64,000 nt of DNA from Peromyscus leucopus (lineage: Eukaryota; Chordata; Mammalia; Rodentia; Cricetidae): contig NC_051073.1 of the NCBI RefSeq assembly GCF_004664715.2, forward strand, positions 59,251,879 through 59,315,878, in the 5' to 3' direction. The notes below the pieces were generated by a model. The model was not told where the DNA came from. It searched no databases and worked only from the letters and a program-made list of their open reading frames with translations. A program made the translations under genes and the position numbers. Shown in pieces: positions 52,988 through 64,000 of this stretch (positions are counted from its first letter, which is position 1; each line of letters begins with the position of its first letter).

Positions 52988-53575
52988 CTAAACAAGAGAG
53001 ATGTCTCAGTGATTAAGGGTGCTTGCTGGTGGTTTTGTTTTTTAAGGATTTATTTATTTCTATTTTGCTTGCATATACATGTGCACCACATGCAAGCCAG
53101 ACATTCATAGAGGCCAGAATAGGGAATTAGAATCCTTGAAACTGAAGTTACATATGGTTGTGGACTACCATGTGGAGGCTGGAAACTAAGTCTGGGTCCC
53201 CTGAAGAGTAGTGTGTGCTCTTAACCACTGAGCCATCTCTCCAGCACCAGGAGTGCTTACTGAGAACCAAGGTTCAGTCTCTATGCAAGCTGGGGGCTTG
53301 AGTTCAAATCCTTGGCATCAAGTAGAGACCCAGATATGACCATGTGTGCTTGAGAACCTCGTATGCGGGAGGGCAGGTGAATCTTGAGAGCTCATTGGCT
53401 AACCACCCTAGCCAAAATGGTGAGCTTCTGAGATGCTCTGTCTCAAAGTAACATGGAAGTGAGTGATAGAGGAAGACAGCTGATACCCTCCCCTGGCCTC
53501 CACGTGCATGTGTGTACCACAGCCACGTTAACATACATGTACCACACACATAACACACACCAAAACAAAACAAAA
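52988..53575 (+). mobile_element. B4/RSINE-type SINE split by a nested B3
   Basis: The head (gagatgtctcagtgattaag, ggtgcttgctgg) at 52988-53030 is separated from its continuation (gtgcttactgagaacc onwards, 53255-53575) by a minus-strand B3. The duplicated ggtgcttgctg / agtgcttactg at the borders is the B3 target-site duplication. Confidence 0.7.
53031..53249 (-). mobile_element. B3 SINE nested in another SINE, minus strand
   Basis: Marks: ttatttatttctattttgct tail, catagaggccagaatagg, gctcttaaccactgagccat, right end ctctccagcacc. Confidence 0.85.
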
Positions 53576-53714
53576 AGCTACAAATAGCAATCTATATAAA
53601 TACATCTTAAAGAGATATGTATTGCTCTCATCCTGCATGTGCAGAGAAAATACTTTTTATAATATTCATCTAACTTTATGAAAATCAGGAGAAAAATACT
53701 TACAAATAAAAATA

Positions 53715-54038
<324 letters not shown>

Positions 54039-54099
54039 AGATAACCAAGAAGGCAAAAGACCTCAACAATGAAAATCATTAAACTGAAGAAACTGAAGA

Positions 54100-54660
54100 C
54101 ACTAAAATCTGGAAAGACATTCCAAATTCATGGATCAGGAAAATTAATGTAGTTTAAAATGCTACATCACTGAAAACAGTTAACAGATTGAAGGTAATTA
54201 CCAAAATATTAATGGTATTTTCACAGAAATAGAAAAAAATTAAATTCACAAGGAAGCACAAGAGATTCTGATTCACTCAAGCACTCCTGAACAAAAAGAA
54301 CAATATTGGGGCTATCACGAATTATGCTACTGAGCCACAGTAACAAAAACACAGTGGGATTGGCAGAAAACCAGACAGAGGCCCAGTGGAATAAAATATA
54401 ACACCACCAATAAAAACTCACACAGCTGTAGCCAACTGCTTCTCAGACTAGACAGCCTTCGGACTGGAGAAAATAGTGGACAATGAGAATAGAAAGCCTG
54501 TGGACTGGGAGAAAATCTTTACCAACCATTTCTTGAGGGAGGATTAATATCCAGAATATGTAAAGAACTCGAAAAGTTAGACATAAATGAACCAACAGTC
54601 CAATCAATGACTGGGGGAATGAACGTGGAGTCCTCAAATGGGAAAATACAAGCAGACAAT
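54100..54660 (+). mobile_element. L1 ORF2 3' fragment, plus strand
   Basis: L1 sense phrases: tttcacagaaatagaaaaaa, aaaaagaacaatattggggc, gccacagtaacaaaaacaca, gactgggagaaaatctttac, atgtaaagaactcgaaaagt. Frames are broken. Confidence 0.75.
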
Positions 54661-54839
54661 ACATACATGAGCCTGAGTTTGGTGACAACAGGCCTGTCAT
54701 CCCAGCATTCAGGAGGGGGAACCAAGATGACCACCAATCAAAGGCTAGCCTACATACCAAGATCCTGTCTCAAACATTAAATCAATCAATCAATCAATCA
54801 TCAATTCATTCATAGAAGAACTTCCATCTATGCTCAGGA

Positions 54840-55125
54840 GAGATGTTGCAGCCTTATTATGAGTTTTTCTTCCTTTGTTCTGGACTGCTAACTGAGGTGA
54901 GGGCTTTTACCTGCTCCTCTGGTTTTGGAGATTGTAGAAGGCTACTGTCAACTCCCTCTTGAAGATTTAGCAGAATTCTTCAGTGAGACCATCAAGGCCT
55001 GGAGATTTTATTTGGGGGGAATGTTTCAATAAAACTTTAGTCTTTTAAAAGGGTTATAGGGCTTGTAATTCTCAAGGCATTGGCACATTTCTTCTAAGTT
55101 ATCAAATTTAGAATTATATGTGATA
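54840..55125 (-). mobile_element. L1 ORF2 fragment, minus strand
   Basis: The minus strand at about 54975-55010 encodes a decayed version of the conserved L1 segment K-S-P-G-x-D-G-x-T-x-E-F (the 'PDGF' region before the RT fingers). Separate from the L1 at 56280, because the order of ORF2 parts is not colinear. Confidence 0.65.
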
Positions 55126-55179
55126 TGCTCTTATTAGCCTCTGTCTGTCCTCTCCCCCGACCCCTCCGTGTGTGGAGGG

Positions 55180-55358
55180 CAGGGGGACTACACATGTGTA
55201 TTAGTACCTGAAGAAGCCTGAGGAAAGTGTTGGGTCCTCCAGAACTGGAGTTACAGGCTGTTAGGGGCCACTTAATGTGCGTGCCAGGAACCAAACTCAG
55301 GTCTTGCAGAAGAATAAAAAATTCTCTTAACTGCAGTGATATCTCTCCAGTCCCTATA
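55180..55358 (-). mobile_element. B3 SINE, minus strand
   Basis: Marks: gtcctccagaactggagtta, caggctgttaggggccactt, aaccaaactcaggtcttgc, right end tctctccagtccc. Confidence 0.8.
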
Positions 55359-55359
55359 A

Positions 55360-56175
55360 CTTCCTTCTTTTAAAAAAAAAGATTCTGAGCATTTTATTCT
55401 TTTCCATTTGTTTCTAGAGAATTTATAATTGATTTCTGTAGTATTTTGATGGTGGTTGCTTTAAAAATTTTTTCAGATAATTCCAGCATCTGGTTCATCT
55501 CAGTGCTGACATTGGCTGGTTTCCTTTTTTATTCAATGCGTCACTTTCTTGGCTGTTGGCTTATATTTTGGATATTTTGTCTGAGACTTTGGGTCATCTT
55601 TTACAGAGCCACCCTGTTCTGTTTCGTATACAAGCTGCTGCCTGCTATCCAACAGCTATTTCAAAAATTGAGAGTTGTTTTGGTCAGCTTGATTTATGTG
55701 TGCTGCCCTGTCTCCACCTGGCTTCTGCTTCGGCTAAAGGGACTGAAAGGATTTTCCATGGCCACGTGTTGCATATCTCTTAAGAGGGAGGGATGGGAGA
55801 GAATTCTCTTGATGGTATCCCCTACTGCCCAGGTTTGTCTAGGTCAGTGAATGGGAAGAGAATCTTGGTTCCTCTAAGACCAGGCTGGCAGGTCAGTTTT
55901 TCTGGTTCTACCCATCAGCCTTGGTGTCTCTGGCAGGGCAAGAGGCAAAGAGGCTTTCCTGACTGAGCCTCCAGCTTTATCTTACCGTAGGCTTTTCTGA
56001 CTTACCCTGTCTAATCTCTCTCCTCAGAAAAGGGGGGCTGGGAACAGAGGGCCTCCCCTTGGCTGCTTTTCTTCATCAGGGCTCCCCACTGGCTCTCCTG
56101 TTTGACATTGTAAGAGAAACTCTACCAGACCTGACCCAGGACGAGGAATCAAAGACTGTGGCTACTTTGTTGAGA
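55360..56175. other. Unassigned, probably ancient repeat
   Basis: Phrases such as tcagataattccagcatctg and tcatctcagtgctgacattg recall an old L1-associated segment, but I cannot assign it. The 134-residue open frame at 55446-55850 has no recognisable domain and probably arises from this sequence. Confidence 0.35.
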
Positions 56176-56279
56176 GGGGATGAAGATGCCCTGGTTCTGT
56201 GATAGTCTTCCAGCCCTATGTTCTCAGCCACCCCACTCTCCCATCCCAGCACTCTTCAGAGTTTTAGACTGTCTCATGG

Positions 56280-57240
56280 CATTTCTGGATTTACAAAATT
56301 TGAAAATCAGGGATGGTGATACCTCCAGCAGTTCTTTTATTGCTTTATCTATCCTGTGCTTTTTTTTCTTTTCTTTTTTCTTTTCTATATGAAGTTGAGA
56401 ATTGTCCTTTCAAGGTATGTGAAGAATTGTGTTGGAATTCTGATGGGGATTGCATTGAATCTGTAGATTGCTTTCTGGTAGAATGACCATTTTTATTATG
56501 TTAATCCTACTGATCCATGAGCATGGGAGATATTTCCATCTTCTGATATCTTCTTCAATTTCTTTCTTCAAAGATTTGAAGTTTTTTACCATACAAATCT
56601 TTCACATGCTTAGTTAGAGTTATCTCAAGATATTTTATATATTTGAAACTTTTGTGAAAGATGCTGTTTCCCTAATTTCTTTCTCAATCTGTTTGTCATT
56701 TGTATATCGGAGGGATACTTTTTTTTTTTTAAAGTCAATCTTGTATCCAACCATTTGCTGAAAGTATTTATTAGCTGTAGGAGTTCCCTGGTGGAATTTT
56801 TCAGGTCACTTAGGTATTCTATCATATCATCGACAAATAACAATACTTAGACTTCTGCTTTTTCTATTTGTATCCCCTTGATCTTTTTCAGCTGTCTTAT
56901 TGCTCTAGTTAGAACTTTAAGTACTATATTGAATAGATATGGAGAGTAGACAGCCTTGTCTATTCCCTGATTTTAGTGGATATGCTTTGAGTTTCTCTCC
57001 ACTGAATTTGTTGGCTATAGGCTTGCTGTAAATGGTCCTTATTATGTTTAGGTATGTCCCTTGTATCTGTTTATCACAAAGGGGTGTTGGATTTTTATCA
57101 AAGACCTCTTCTTGTATCTAATGAAATAATCACATTTTTTCTTTCAGTTGTTTATAAGATGGGTTACATTTACTGGTTTTCATATATTGAACAACCCCTG
57201 CACCTCTGGGATGAAACCTGCTTGATAATGGTAGAAATTT
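56280..57240 (-). mobile_element. L1 ORF2 reverse-transcriptase region, minus strand (inverted 5' part)
   Basis: The minus strand encodes, right to left, decayed FIPGMQGWFNI-type sequence (near 57200), the catalytic box as LFVDDM (56823-56840), [20 protein letters not shown] (56500-56580) and GGITIPDF (near 56310). This is the normal order of L1 ORF2. Interrupted by stops and frameshifts. It joins head-to-head with L1 3' sequence of the opposite strand at about 57240. Confidence 0.8.
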
Positions 57241-58865
57241 GTAGGCAAATGTATGGAATGAGAAAAAAAAATCACCCTGAGTGAGGTAACCCAGAAAGAC
57301 AAATATGGTATGTTTTCACTTATAAGTGCTTATTAGATTTTAAGTAAGTAATAACCAAGCTATAATCCACAGACCCAGAGAGGTTGGGTAAAGAGGAAGA
57401 TCTAGGAGGATGCATGGACCTCCTTGGGGAGGGGAAATAGAATAGATTTTATGGGTGGACTGGGGACAGGTAGGGACAGAAGCAGGAGGAATCAGGTGGA
57501 GGGAAGGAGGGAGCAAGAGAATCTTGAGAGAGACAGCTGGAACTGAGGGGTATTTGGGGTTGGTGTGGAAACCTAGTGCAGTGGAAACTTCCTGGAGTCT
57601 ATGAGGGTGATCCTAGTGAGGACTCCTAGTAATGGGGATACAAAGTCCCAACTGGCCATCTCTTGTAGCCAGGCAAGACTTCCAGTGGTTGGACAGGTTG
57701 CATTTGGTTGATTTATTGGCCAAGGGGGTCCCATGGAGGTCCCCAACAACCCAGGCTGATGCTAGGACAAATGATTGCTCTCTGAAAACTCACAGCAGGG
57801 CCCCATTGCCAACGACAACATCCACACAGCTCATTGAACGTGGAGAGGTGGAACTGGTGCCTGCATGGAGCCTTCACCTCTACCTTCTAATCCCTTTGGG
57901 ACCAGAAGGTACTCTGCAGGCTATGGGAAGAGAAACATAGAGACCAACCCAGCCACAAAACCTTTGGCCAACAATCTGTCCTGCCTGCAAGATATGCTGG
58001 GACGATGGTAGTGCAGAACTTGTGGGAGTGGCCAACCAATTTCTTATCTAACTTGAGGCCCACTCCATAAGAGGGAACCCATGTCCTACACTGCTTAGAT
58101 AGCCAGAAACTGGAGTCTGGTAAGCCCAGAGACCTAGGGTAGAACCAAACACAACTGTTAAAAAAGAAAAGAAAAGAAAAGAAAAGAAAAGAAAAGAAAA
58201 GAAAAGAAAAGAAAAGGAACAAACATTTAACAAACAACAGTGAAGTGATTGCTAACGACATTCTGCTATACTCATAGATCGACGTCTTGGCAGTCGTCAG
58301 AGAGGCTTCCTCCCACAGCAGATGGGAGCAGATGCAGAGACACAGCCAGACATCACGTAGAGAAAGCATAAATCGGAGGTCTCCATCAGGTCTCTCCTCT
58401 TGGAGGTTGGGGAATCCTGCAGGAGAGAGGGCTGGAGGACTCTAGGAGTCAGTGGGGATGGAGGACCCCAGGAGAACACAACCCACTGAATCAGTGAAGC
58501 AGGGCTGGAATGGGCTCACAGACGCTGAAGCAGGAGGCACGGGGCCGGCACGGGTCTGCACCGGGTCCTCTGCACGCATATTAGCTTGGTGATTTGGGGG
58601 GGCTCCTGACTGTGGGAGCGGGTGTGTCTCTGACTCTTTTGCCTGCTCTTGGGACTCTTTCCTCCTTTTAGGTTGCCTTGTCCGGCTTCAGTGTGAGGAA
58701 TCTTGCCTGGCCTCACTGTATTCTGTTTTGTCGTGTTTGACTGTTTCTCTTGTAGGCTGCTCTTTTCTGATGGGCGACGGAGGGGGAGTGGAAGGGAGCT
58801 GGGAGGAATGACAGGAGTGGAAGCTGGGGTCAAGATGTATTGTATGAGATAAGAATCTATTTCCA
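57241..58865 (+). mobile_element. L1 3' end and 3' UTR, plus strand
   Basis: Begins with ccctgagtgaggtaacccag and gacaaatatggtatgttttc, then the rodent L1 3' UTR order: acagacccagagaggttggg, ctagtgcagtggaaacttcc, aagtcccaactggccatctc, gctaacgacattctgctata, tgcaccgggtcctctgcacg, gttgccttgtccggcttcag. No clear terminal poly(A) tail is left at about 58865. Confidence 0.8.
58158..58216 (+). repeat. (AAAAG)n tract inside the L1 3' UTR
   Basis: About eleven aaaag units. It is internal, because recognisable L1 3' UTR continues to its right. It should not be mistaken for the element's tail. Confidence 0.9.
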
Positions 58866-58869
58866 ATCA

Positions 58870-61160
58870 TTTTGATTTACAAAATTATACTTCACCAGGA
58901 AATAAGCTGAAAATGGGGTCTGTCAACGCCTCCATACAGAATAGTGCAACCCACCGAATTTTATGTCTACATTAGCTATTATTTTTTTGTTTCCTAATTT
59001 AAATTCATATTTCAAAAGTCCTGAAAGCAACCTCTGACAAACAGGAATGTAGCACCTGCCCCGCTCCCACGCACTTCTATCTCTGAGTCTGGAGAAAAAT
59101 GAATGAGTTGATACAATTAGCTCTAAATTGAGCTCACAACCATCCAGACAGGGATATTGCTGATTTTGTATAATATCAATATTGTTGGAGCCATCTCCTT
59201 TCAGTTTGCTCAGAGAAAGCCTACACGTCAGTCATAAATCTACTTGGGAAGCAACCATATGGAAAATGGGAAGCAGTGATGGGTCCTACTATAGGAAGGG
59301 CTCGATTCTTTCCTCTTGGGACTCTGAATAGCAAAGTCTGTCTACATGCTAATGCTTGGGACATCGCAACCCTGAAACCTTTGGTAGTACCAGAAGAATG
59401 GTGGTTTCAGAACTACTCACAGTGGCCTGATTCTTCTCTGAGATTTACTGGGGGAGAGGCTTAAATCAACCAAGAAAAGCAGAGACCCAAAGTAGAAAAG
59501 CAGATATTTACTTGGGATGGAATCTTTAGCCCATTACTTTTATTTTTTCGTGTTTATACTGTGTGGTGCTTGAAAGTAGTTAAAGTGATTTCAACAGTAT
59601 TATACTATTATATATAAGAAATAAATTAAGTGTAGGGGAAAGGAACAAGAAGGAAAAAAGAAGAAACAAGAATACGGTTGGTGTAAAACTGCTTCCTTGT
59701 GATTTTCCGGAGTTGTGAAGAGCAGCCTGTGAAAGGTACGGAGCCATCAAACTTCTGCACGCGCTAGGACTAGAAATTCAGGGATGCTCAGGACCGCAGG
59801 TGGGGACACTTAATGTGGAAAACCCCCCAAGAAGTTCAAGAGAGGAAGGAAGTTCCCATGGGAATTTACCCATAATATTCCATAGGTTTCCTTTTCCTGA
59901 AATAGGTTTGATTTCTTCTTAAAGACTCCTGAGTTGTTATTATGGGAATGCCTTGGTCCTGAGCACCGTGACGCACTTCAATACTTGGGCCACTGTGTTC
60001 CCAAAGGATCACATCCTAGCTAGGGTCCCTTACAAGTCAGAGATCATGTAATATGCAGAGGGCACAAACAAAGGGAGAACTTGCTATTAATCCCATAAAC
60101 CCCTGTTTTGAAAACTCTTCTATTTGATGCTTAGAATTTATGTCCAAACTGCGGGACACACATGTGCAGTGTCCTTCCCAAGGCAGCTGGAAATCTTGGT
60201 GATGCTGAGAACGCGTGGGATCCAAGAAGCAGCATTGTGCCTGGAGACTAAATGACCACACTCCGTCCACTATGGGAGCTCTCTCTCTCCTGAGGAATAA
60301 GAACACAAAAACTACAGTCAGCCCAATCTACAGTCCATGCGGATAATGCCCAAGGTGAACTGGTTCAACCCGCTAAGTGGCGGCTGACATATTTCTTGAC
60401 CTTTCATAGTGCCGTTCTTTTTCTCTCAATGGCCTTCTTTAAACAATGTCACTTTCTGAAAATCTCTAATCTTCTTTACTCTGCCCTCACGGTTGTTTTT
60501 CTACTATCTTTAAGTCTTCAGTAGACAGAAGAAAAGGCCTGCTTTCTGCTCACCAGTTCATCTCCCGACTTACCATGAAGACAGCTCTGCTCCCTGTTCA
60601 TACTCTGAATTATTCCTCCCCAACCCTTTCATTCAGCTTCAGACTTCAGTATTCCTCTTAAGTTATTTTTCAGACTTTTCCTGAACAAACTCAACGGCTT
60701 GTCTTCCAAAGACCTCTTGTTATTTGTGGGTTTGCTTTTTGCTTGCCTGTTTCATTGGTTTGTTTTTCTCACTTGATGAGGCAAGAATTATGGTTTAAGT
60801 TTCTCAAACCTCTCCATGCATTTCAGGGAGGGGGATCATTTCATTACATGTTTGACAATCTACAACTGGAGTTCAGGAAGGAGACCATCCGAATCTCATT
60901 TGAGAAGGGAAGACACCTGTGCTGTAATGAACAGTCCTAAAGACACTGCGTAGGTATGGGCATCAGATCGCTTTAAAAATCTGTTTCTCATTATTGGGAA
61001 AGTGAGTCTTAAGGGCCAAGGTTTCTAACCTGAATATTCTGTGGTGAATGTTCTCTGGCACAGAAGACAACACTGAAAATGACCAAAGGGACTTTGTCCA
61101 GGAAGACCTTGGCATGATCAAGGGATACTCAAAGCAGAAGGTTGCAGATCCCAACACAAC
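58870..61160. other. Repeat-poor intergenic block
   Basis: About 2.3 kb with no SINE, L1 or LTR that I recognise and no coding exon. The best open frames (for example 60037-60306 minus) are short and without domains. Candidate region for conserved regulatory sequence between Slc15a2 and the next gene. Confidence 0.4.

Positions 61161-61161
<1 letters not shown>

Positions 61162-61212
<51 letters not shown>
61162..61212. repeat. T51 homopolymer
   Basis: Uninterrupted run of 51 T. No SINE body is recognisable on its right, so its origin is unclear. Confidence 0.95.
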
Positions 61213-61215
<3 letters not shown>

Positions 61216-61801
61216 AATAAAGAATTTAAGGCAAAAATGTAACACCTGGTATTTACTACAGGTTAGCCCAGAAACAAGCACCATGGCTTTCTCCTCACTT
61301 AGAACAGATGTATGTGGGCCAAGTTCTGAAGATGCCAGAGGGTCTTGGAACTCATTCTATTAGGGCAAGATGGGAAAGAAAGTCTGAAGGAGGCTAGGAA
61401 CACAGGGCCCATTCAGTCTGAAGTCACTGGAGTGGAAAGCTTGAAGTTCCTGCTTCATTTTGACTGAATGAAAAGGCCACCAGTGAGCAAGAGCTCAGCT
61501 GGAGTCAAGCTGATCGGGCGCTCCCACAGCAGAAGTTCATGTTTTCCTGGGCACTGAGCAGACAGCACTTCTTGCCTAATTTAGATTGCCAGTAGGTTAT
61601 GTGCACAGAAGTCCTTGTTTGTGTATGTGTATTAAACATTATTCTTGAGAGGGAGGGCTCCACATGAGCCTAAAAACATTTATTTCCTGTTTCTCTGATT
61701 AAAATATCTTAATGGATATCTTAATGGATATCTTATTCAAAATATTTTAGTGGATATTTGATTTAAAGTTATGGTAAACCTGTCACTGATAAAGCCTGAC
61801 T
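61213..61801. other. Intergenic, no recognised element
   Basis: About 590 bp of unassigned sequence. Near the right end the unit ttaatggatatc is tandemly repeated (61710-61735). Confidence 0.5.
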
Positions 61802-61816
61802 TGATAACGTATTTTT

Positions 61817-61963
61817 TTTTTTTTTTTTTTGTTTTCGAGACGGTTTCTCTGTGTACTTTGCGCCTTTCTGAGCTCACTTGTACCAGGCTGCCTCGACTCA
61901 CAGAGATCGCTGCCTCTGCCTCCCGAGTGCTGGGATTAAAGGCGTGCGCCACCAACGCCCGGC
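61817..61963 (-). mobile_element. B1 SINE, minus strand, with many single-base deletions
   Basis: Flanked by a perfect 15-bp duplication tgataacgtattttt (61802-61816 and 61964-61978), so the insertion is young. Its first 90 bases lack about ten single bases relative to the other young B1 copies here (for example gagacggtttctc, ttctgagctcac, gtaccaggctgcctcgactc), while the last 50 bases are consensus. Confidence 0.9.
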
Positions 61964-61979
61964 TGATAACGTATTTTTA

Positions 61980-63300
61980 ATGCAAGGAATAGAAAAAATT
62001 CAAGTGACACTCGATCAAAAGTCACCATCTAGTGGCCTAACTGTGCACAGTATTGAAAGTGCCAAGCTCCAATGCCTTCAGAAACCCATGGAGGAAGGAA
62101 GCATGGAGCGCCAGCCAGCAAGAGAGTCTCCTTCACAGCAAAGCTACAAAGACAACTAATCTGCATCCTTTAAATGAACTAATCTGCAGAGTCAAGCTTT
62201 GGTCCTGGACCTCTGGTCACTGTCAGAATGTAAGTAGAAGGTAGAATGCAATTAAGTGATATTTCTAAAAAAACAAACTCAGACCCCAAACAATGGGGGA
62301 TGGTGGTGGTGGTAAATTATTTTGGGCAAAATCTTTGCTTCTCAAAGATAACTTTATAAACAAAAATTGTGGTAGAATTACTTCTTATGCACATCTTGAA
62401 GATTCTTTCTCTCTCTCTCTCTTTTTAAAGTACTGATACTTGGAGAAAATTGGGGAGCTATACAGCATTATTGATCTCAAAAATTGCCTTCTATCTGTGG
62501 GAACACCGTGGGTTATTGAAAAAGCTTAGGAGCCAGAGGGCCATGTTCAAGCTCGAGCTTCATTCTTTATTGGCTATGTGCCTTGTCTTTTGTGCTTTTC
62601 TGACCCTGTGAGGACTAAATAATCAGGACTGGCTCTAGTGTCTAGAGCAAAATGTCTTGTACCTTTCCCTTAGATTCTAAGGCTTAGAAGGAGCTACATA
62701 ATTTAACTGGAGGAAAATAAAGAAAAGAAAAAAGTATCTTAGAAGAAAATAGGGCTCAGCAACTTGAAAATCACATTTTTCTACTAAAAGGAAGAAGCAT
62801 ATTGAGTCACTATATAGAAAGGTCACCATGTGAGGGTGGTTCTAGACAGTCCAGCTGGTTCTATGCTTTTTCCACGAATTCTTCTACTGACCCTATCACA
62901 GAGAAGCAACTCTATCGGGTGTGGATGAGGTCACCCCTTAAGCTTCCGTTGAGACAGTCAAGGAGTGTGTGAGGGACCCGCCCAGGGCAGAGGGCCATTG
63001 GCAAACAAATCTTTAACTCAAGGGCCTCACAGAATAGGACTGCTGCTGGGAGTATACAACATGTGCAAAATGTACACAGCTCAGTGCCTATGGCTGGTAG
63101 GAGTTTCTCACTACTGCAGATCTCGTAGATCTCGTCGCTCACACGACACCTGTGAGATGACGCAGCTGCCATTGATGATTTCAGAAGCAGTATTGGGCTT
63201 CACTGCCTTCCTCACGCCACTCTTCCATCTCAGCTGGGCCCAGAGAAACACCCTGCACTTCCCCTGAGGGGCTTGCTCTTTCACACAGGTATTTGATTTA
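61980..63300. other. Intergenic, no recognised element
   Basis: About 1.3 kb. A small (GGT)n-like run near 62300 is the only simple sequence. The open frames at 62912-63267 on both strands overlap and are unsupported. Confidence 0.4.
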
Positions 63301-63302
<2 letters not shown>

Positions 63303-63348
<46 letters not shown>

Positions 63349-63390
63349 TATTTGATGATGATAATGATGATGATGATGATGATAATGATA
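63303..63390. repeat. (GT)22 and (GAT)n microsatellites
   Basis: GT run at 63303-63347 followed by an imperfect GAT/AAT trinucleotide run at 63354-63390. Confidence 0.97.
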
Positions 63391-63644
63391 GGTATGTCCT
63401 TCAAAGCCCATAAGAGACTGCTGTTCTTAGATTATGCCCTTCCTCTGGGACTTCCTCTCAGAGTGTCCTGAGACCTGACTGTCTCAGCAGAAGAAAATGA
63501 GGAAAAGGTTTTGGTCTGAGAAGATCTATGCCTGTAAATTGCCTCTGAGTAAGTAGTTCACTTACATTTGAGCAATGGTGGAATGTTTTCATAAAGTATC
63601 AGCTGGCACCTAGGTGGGTTAATTATAAAATGAGTTCTTAAAGT

Positions 63645-63778
63645 CATGGTGTTTCTGAGATGGGGGTCTCAGACGGTAGATCAGGTTAGCCTTGAACTTA
63701 TGGCAGTTTTCCAGCCTCAGCCTCCTGAGTGCTGGGATTACAGGTTGGGAGTAAAGTGTGCACTACCACACCTGGCTT
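63645..63778 (-). mobile_element. Old B1-like SINE, minus strand
   Basis: Marks: gagatgggggtctcagac, aggttagccttgaacttatg, agcctcagcctcctgagtgc, tgggattacagg. Diverged (gattacagg rather than gattaaagg). An A39 run follows at 63793-63831. Confidence 0.7.
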
Positions 63779-63791
63779 AAAAACCATGCCT

Positions 63792-63832
<41 letters not shown>

Positions 63833-64000
63833 CCTGAGGCTCTGATGTGGTGTATTTCCTGCTTGCTACACAGTGACCCGCATCTTCAGTGTTCACAGCA
63901 CCCTAAAGTTTTACTCCTAAGTGGGAGGCCAAGGGTGGTTTTCATCAGTCTGGTAAGCCTTTCCAGGGGTGTCTGGGAAGACCTCATCCTCACACACAGC

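Noticed and set aside
55446..55850. 134-residue open frame with hydrophobic N-terminus
   Set aside because: It lies in degenerate repeat-like sequence, no domain or homologous exon structure is recognised, and composition is typical of chance frames.
56280..58865. Intact, active LINE-1
   Set aside because: ORF2 is broken by stops and frameshifts, the 5' part is inverted, and no ORF1 or 5' UTR is present.
62912..63267. Possible Ildr1 terminal exon near the right edge (Arg/Ser-rich translation SRRSRRSH)
   Set aside because: Ildr1 would be on the minus strand, but the Arg/Ser-rich frame is on the plus strand and is only eight residues. Nothing else matches the protein as I remember it.

Overview
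The window is nuclear DNA from a mouse-like rodent, very probably a cricetid (hamster, vole or deer-mouse group). Two things point there. A complete mammalian Slc15a2 gene can be read exon by exon. The interspersed repeats are also rodent-specific: B1, B2, B3, B4 and ID SINEs, a URR1 hAT fossil, and young B1 copies carrying the 'tagctttgcgcctttcctgg' variant that I associate with cricetids. No plasmid, phage, CRISPR or bacterial-type feature is present.

Positions 1-3369 are the 5' flank and presumed promoter of Slc15a2. Positions 3370-33361 hold the whole coding region of Slc15a2 (PEPT2, the high-affinity proton-coupled di/tripeptide transporter) on the + strand, in 22 coding exons. All exons have GT-AG borders and compatible phases. 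They sum to 2,190 nt (729 codons plus stop), the same length as human PEPT2. The ExxER motif, His87, both PTR2 family signatures, Glu622, the large glycosylated loop between TM9 and TM10 and a PDZ-ligand C-terminus are all intact. The 3' UTR runs to a canonical AATAAA at 34919.

The introns carry SINEs, old L1 fragments, three LTR-like or other dispersed repeats, a URR1 element and microsatellites. Four young B1 copies in the window (introns 7 and 19, and three flanking-region copies) have readable 13-15 bp target-site duplications.

Positions about 34950-64000 are intergenic. I recognise no further gene. In mammals the next gene downstream is Ildr1 on the opposite strand, and none of its exons is visible here. 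The interval is a mosaic of ancient and rodent L1, SINEs, several LTR-type elements, MER5A, and repeat-poor stretches (51.7-53.0 kb and 58.9-61.7 kb are the largest) that could hold regulatory sequence.

I did not find an undescribed multi-gene system. The observations most worth checking are structural: a 44-bp copied block inside an LTR-like element (44064-44107); a local duplication that extends past a B3 SINE (49406/50911); a B1 whose scattered single-base losses look like uncorrected long-read error (61817-61963); an L1 that switches strand at about 57240; and, in the gene, an in-frame upstream ATG and the residues found at three human PEPT2 polymorphic sites.
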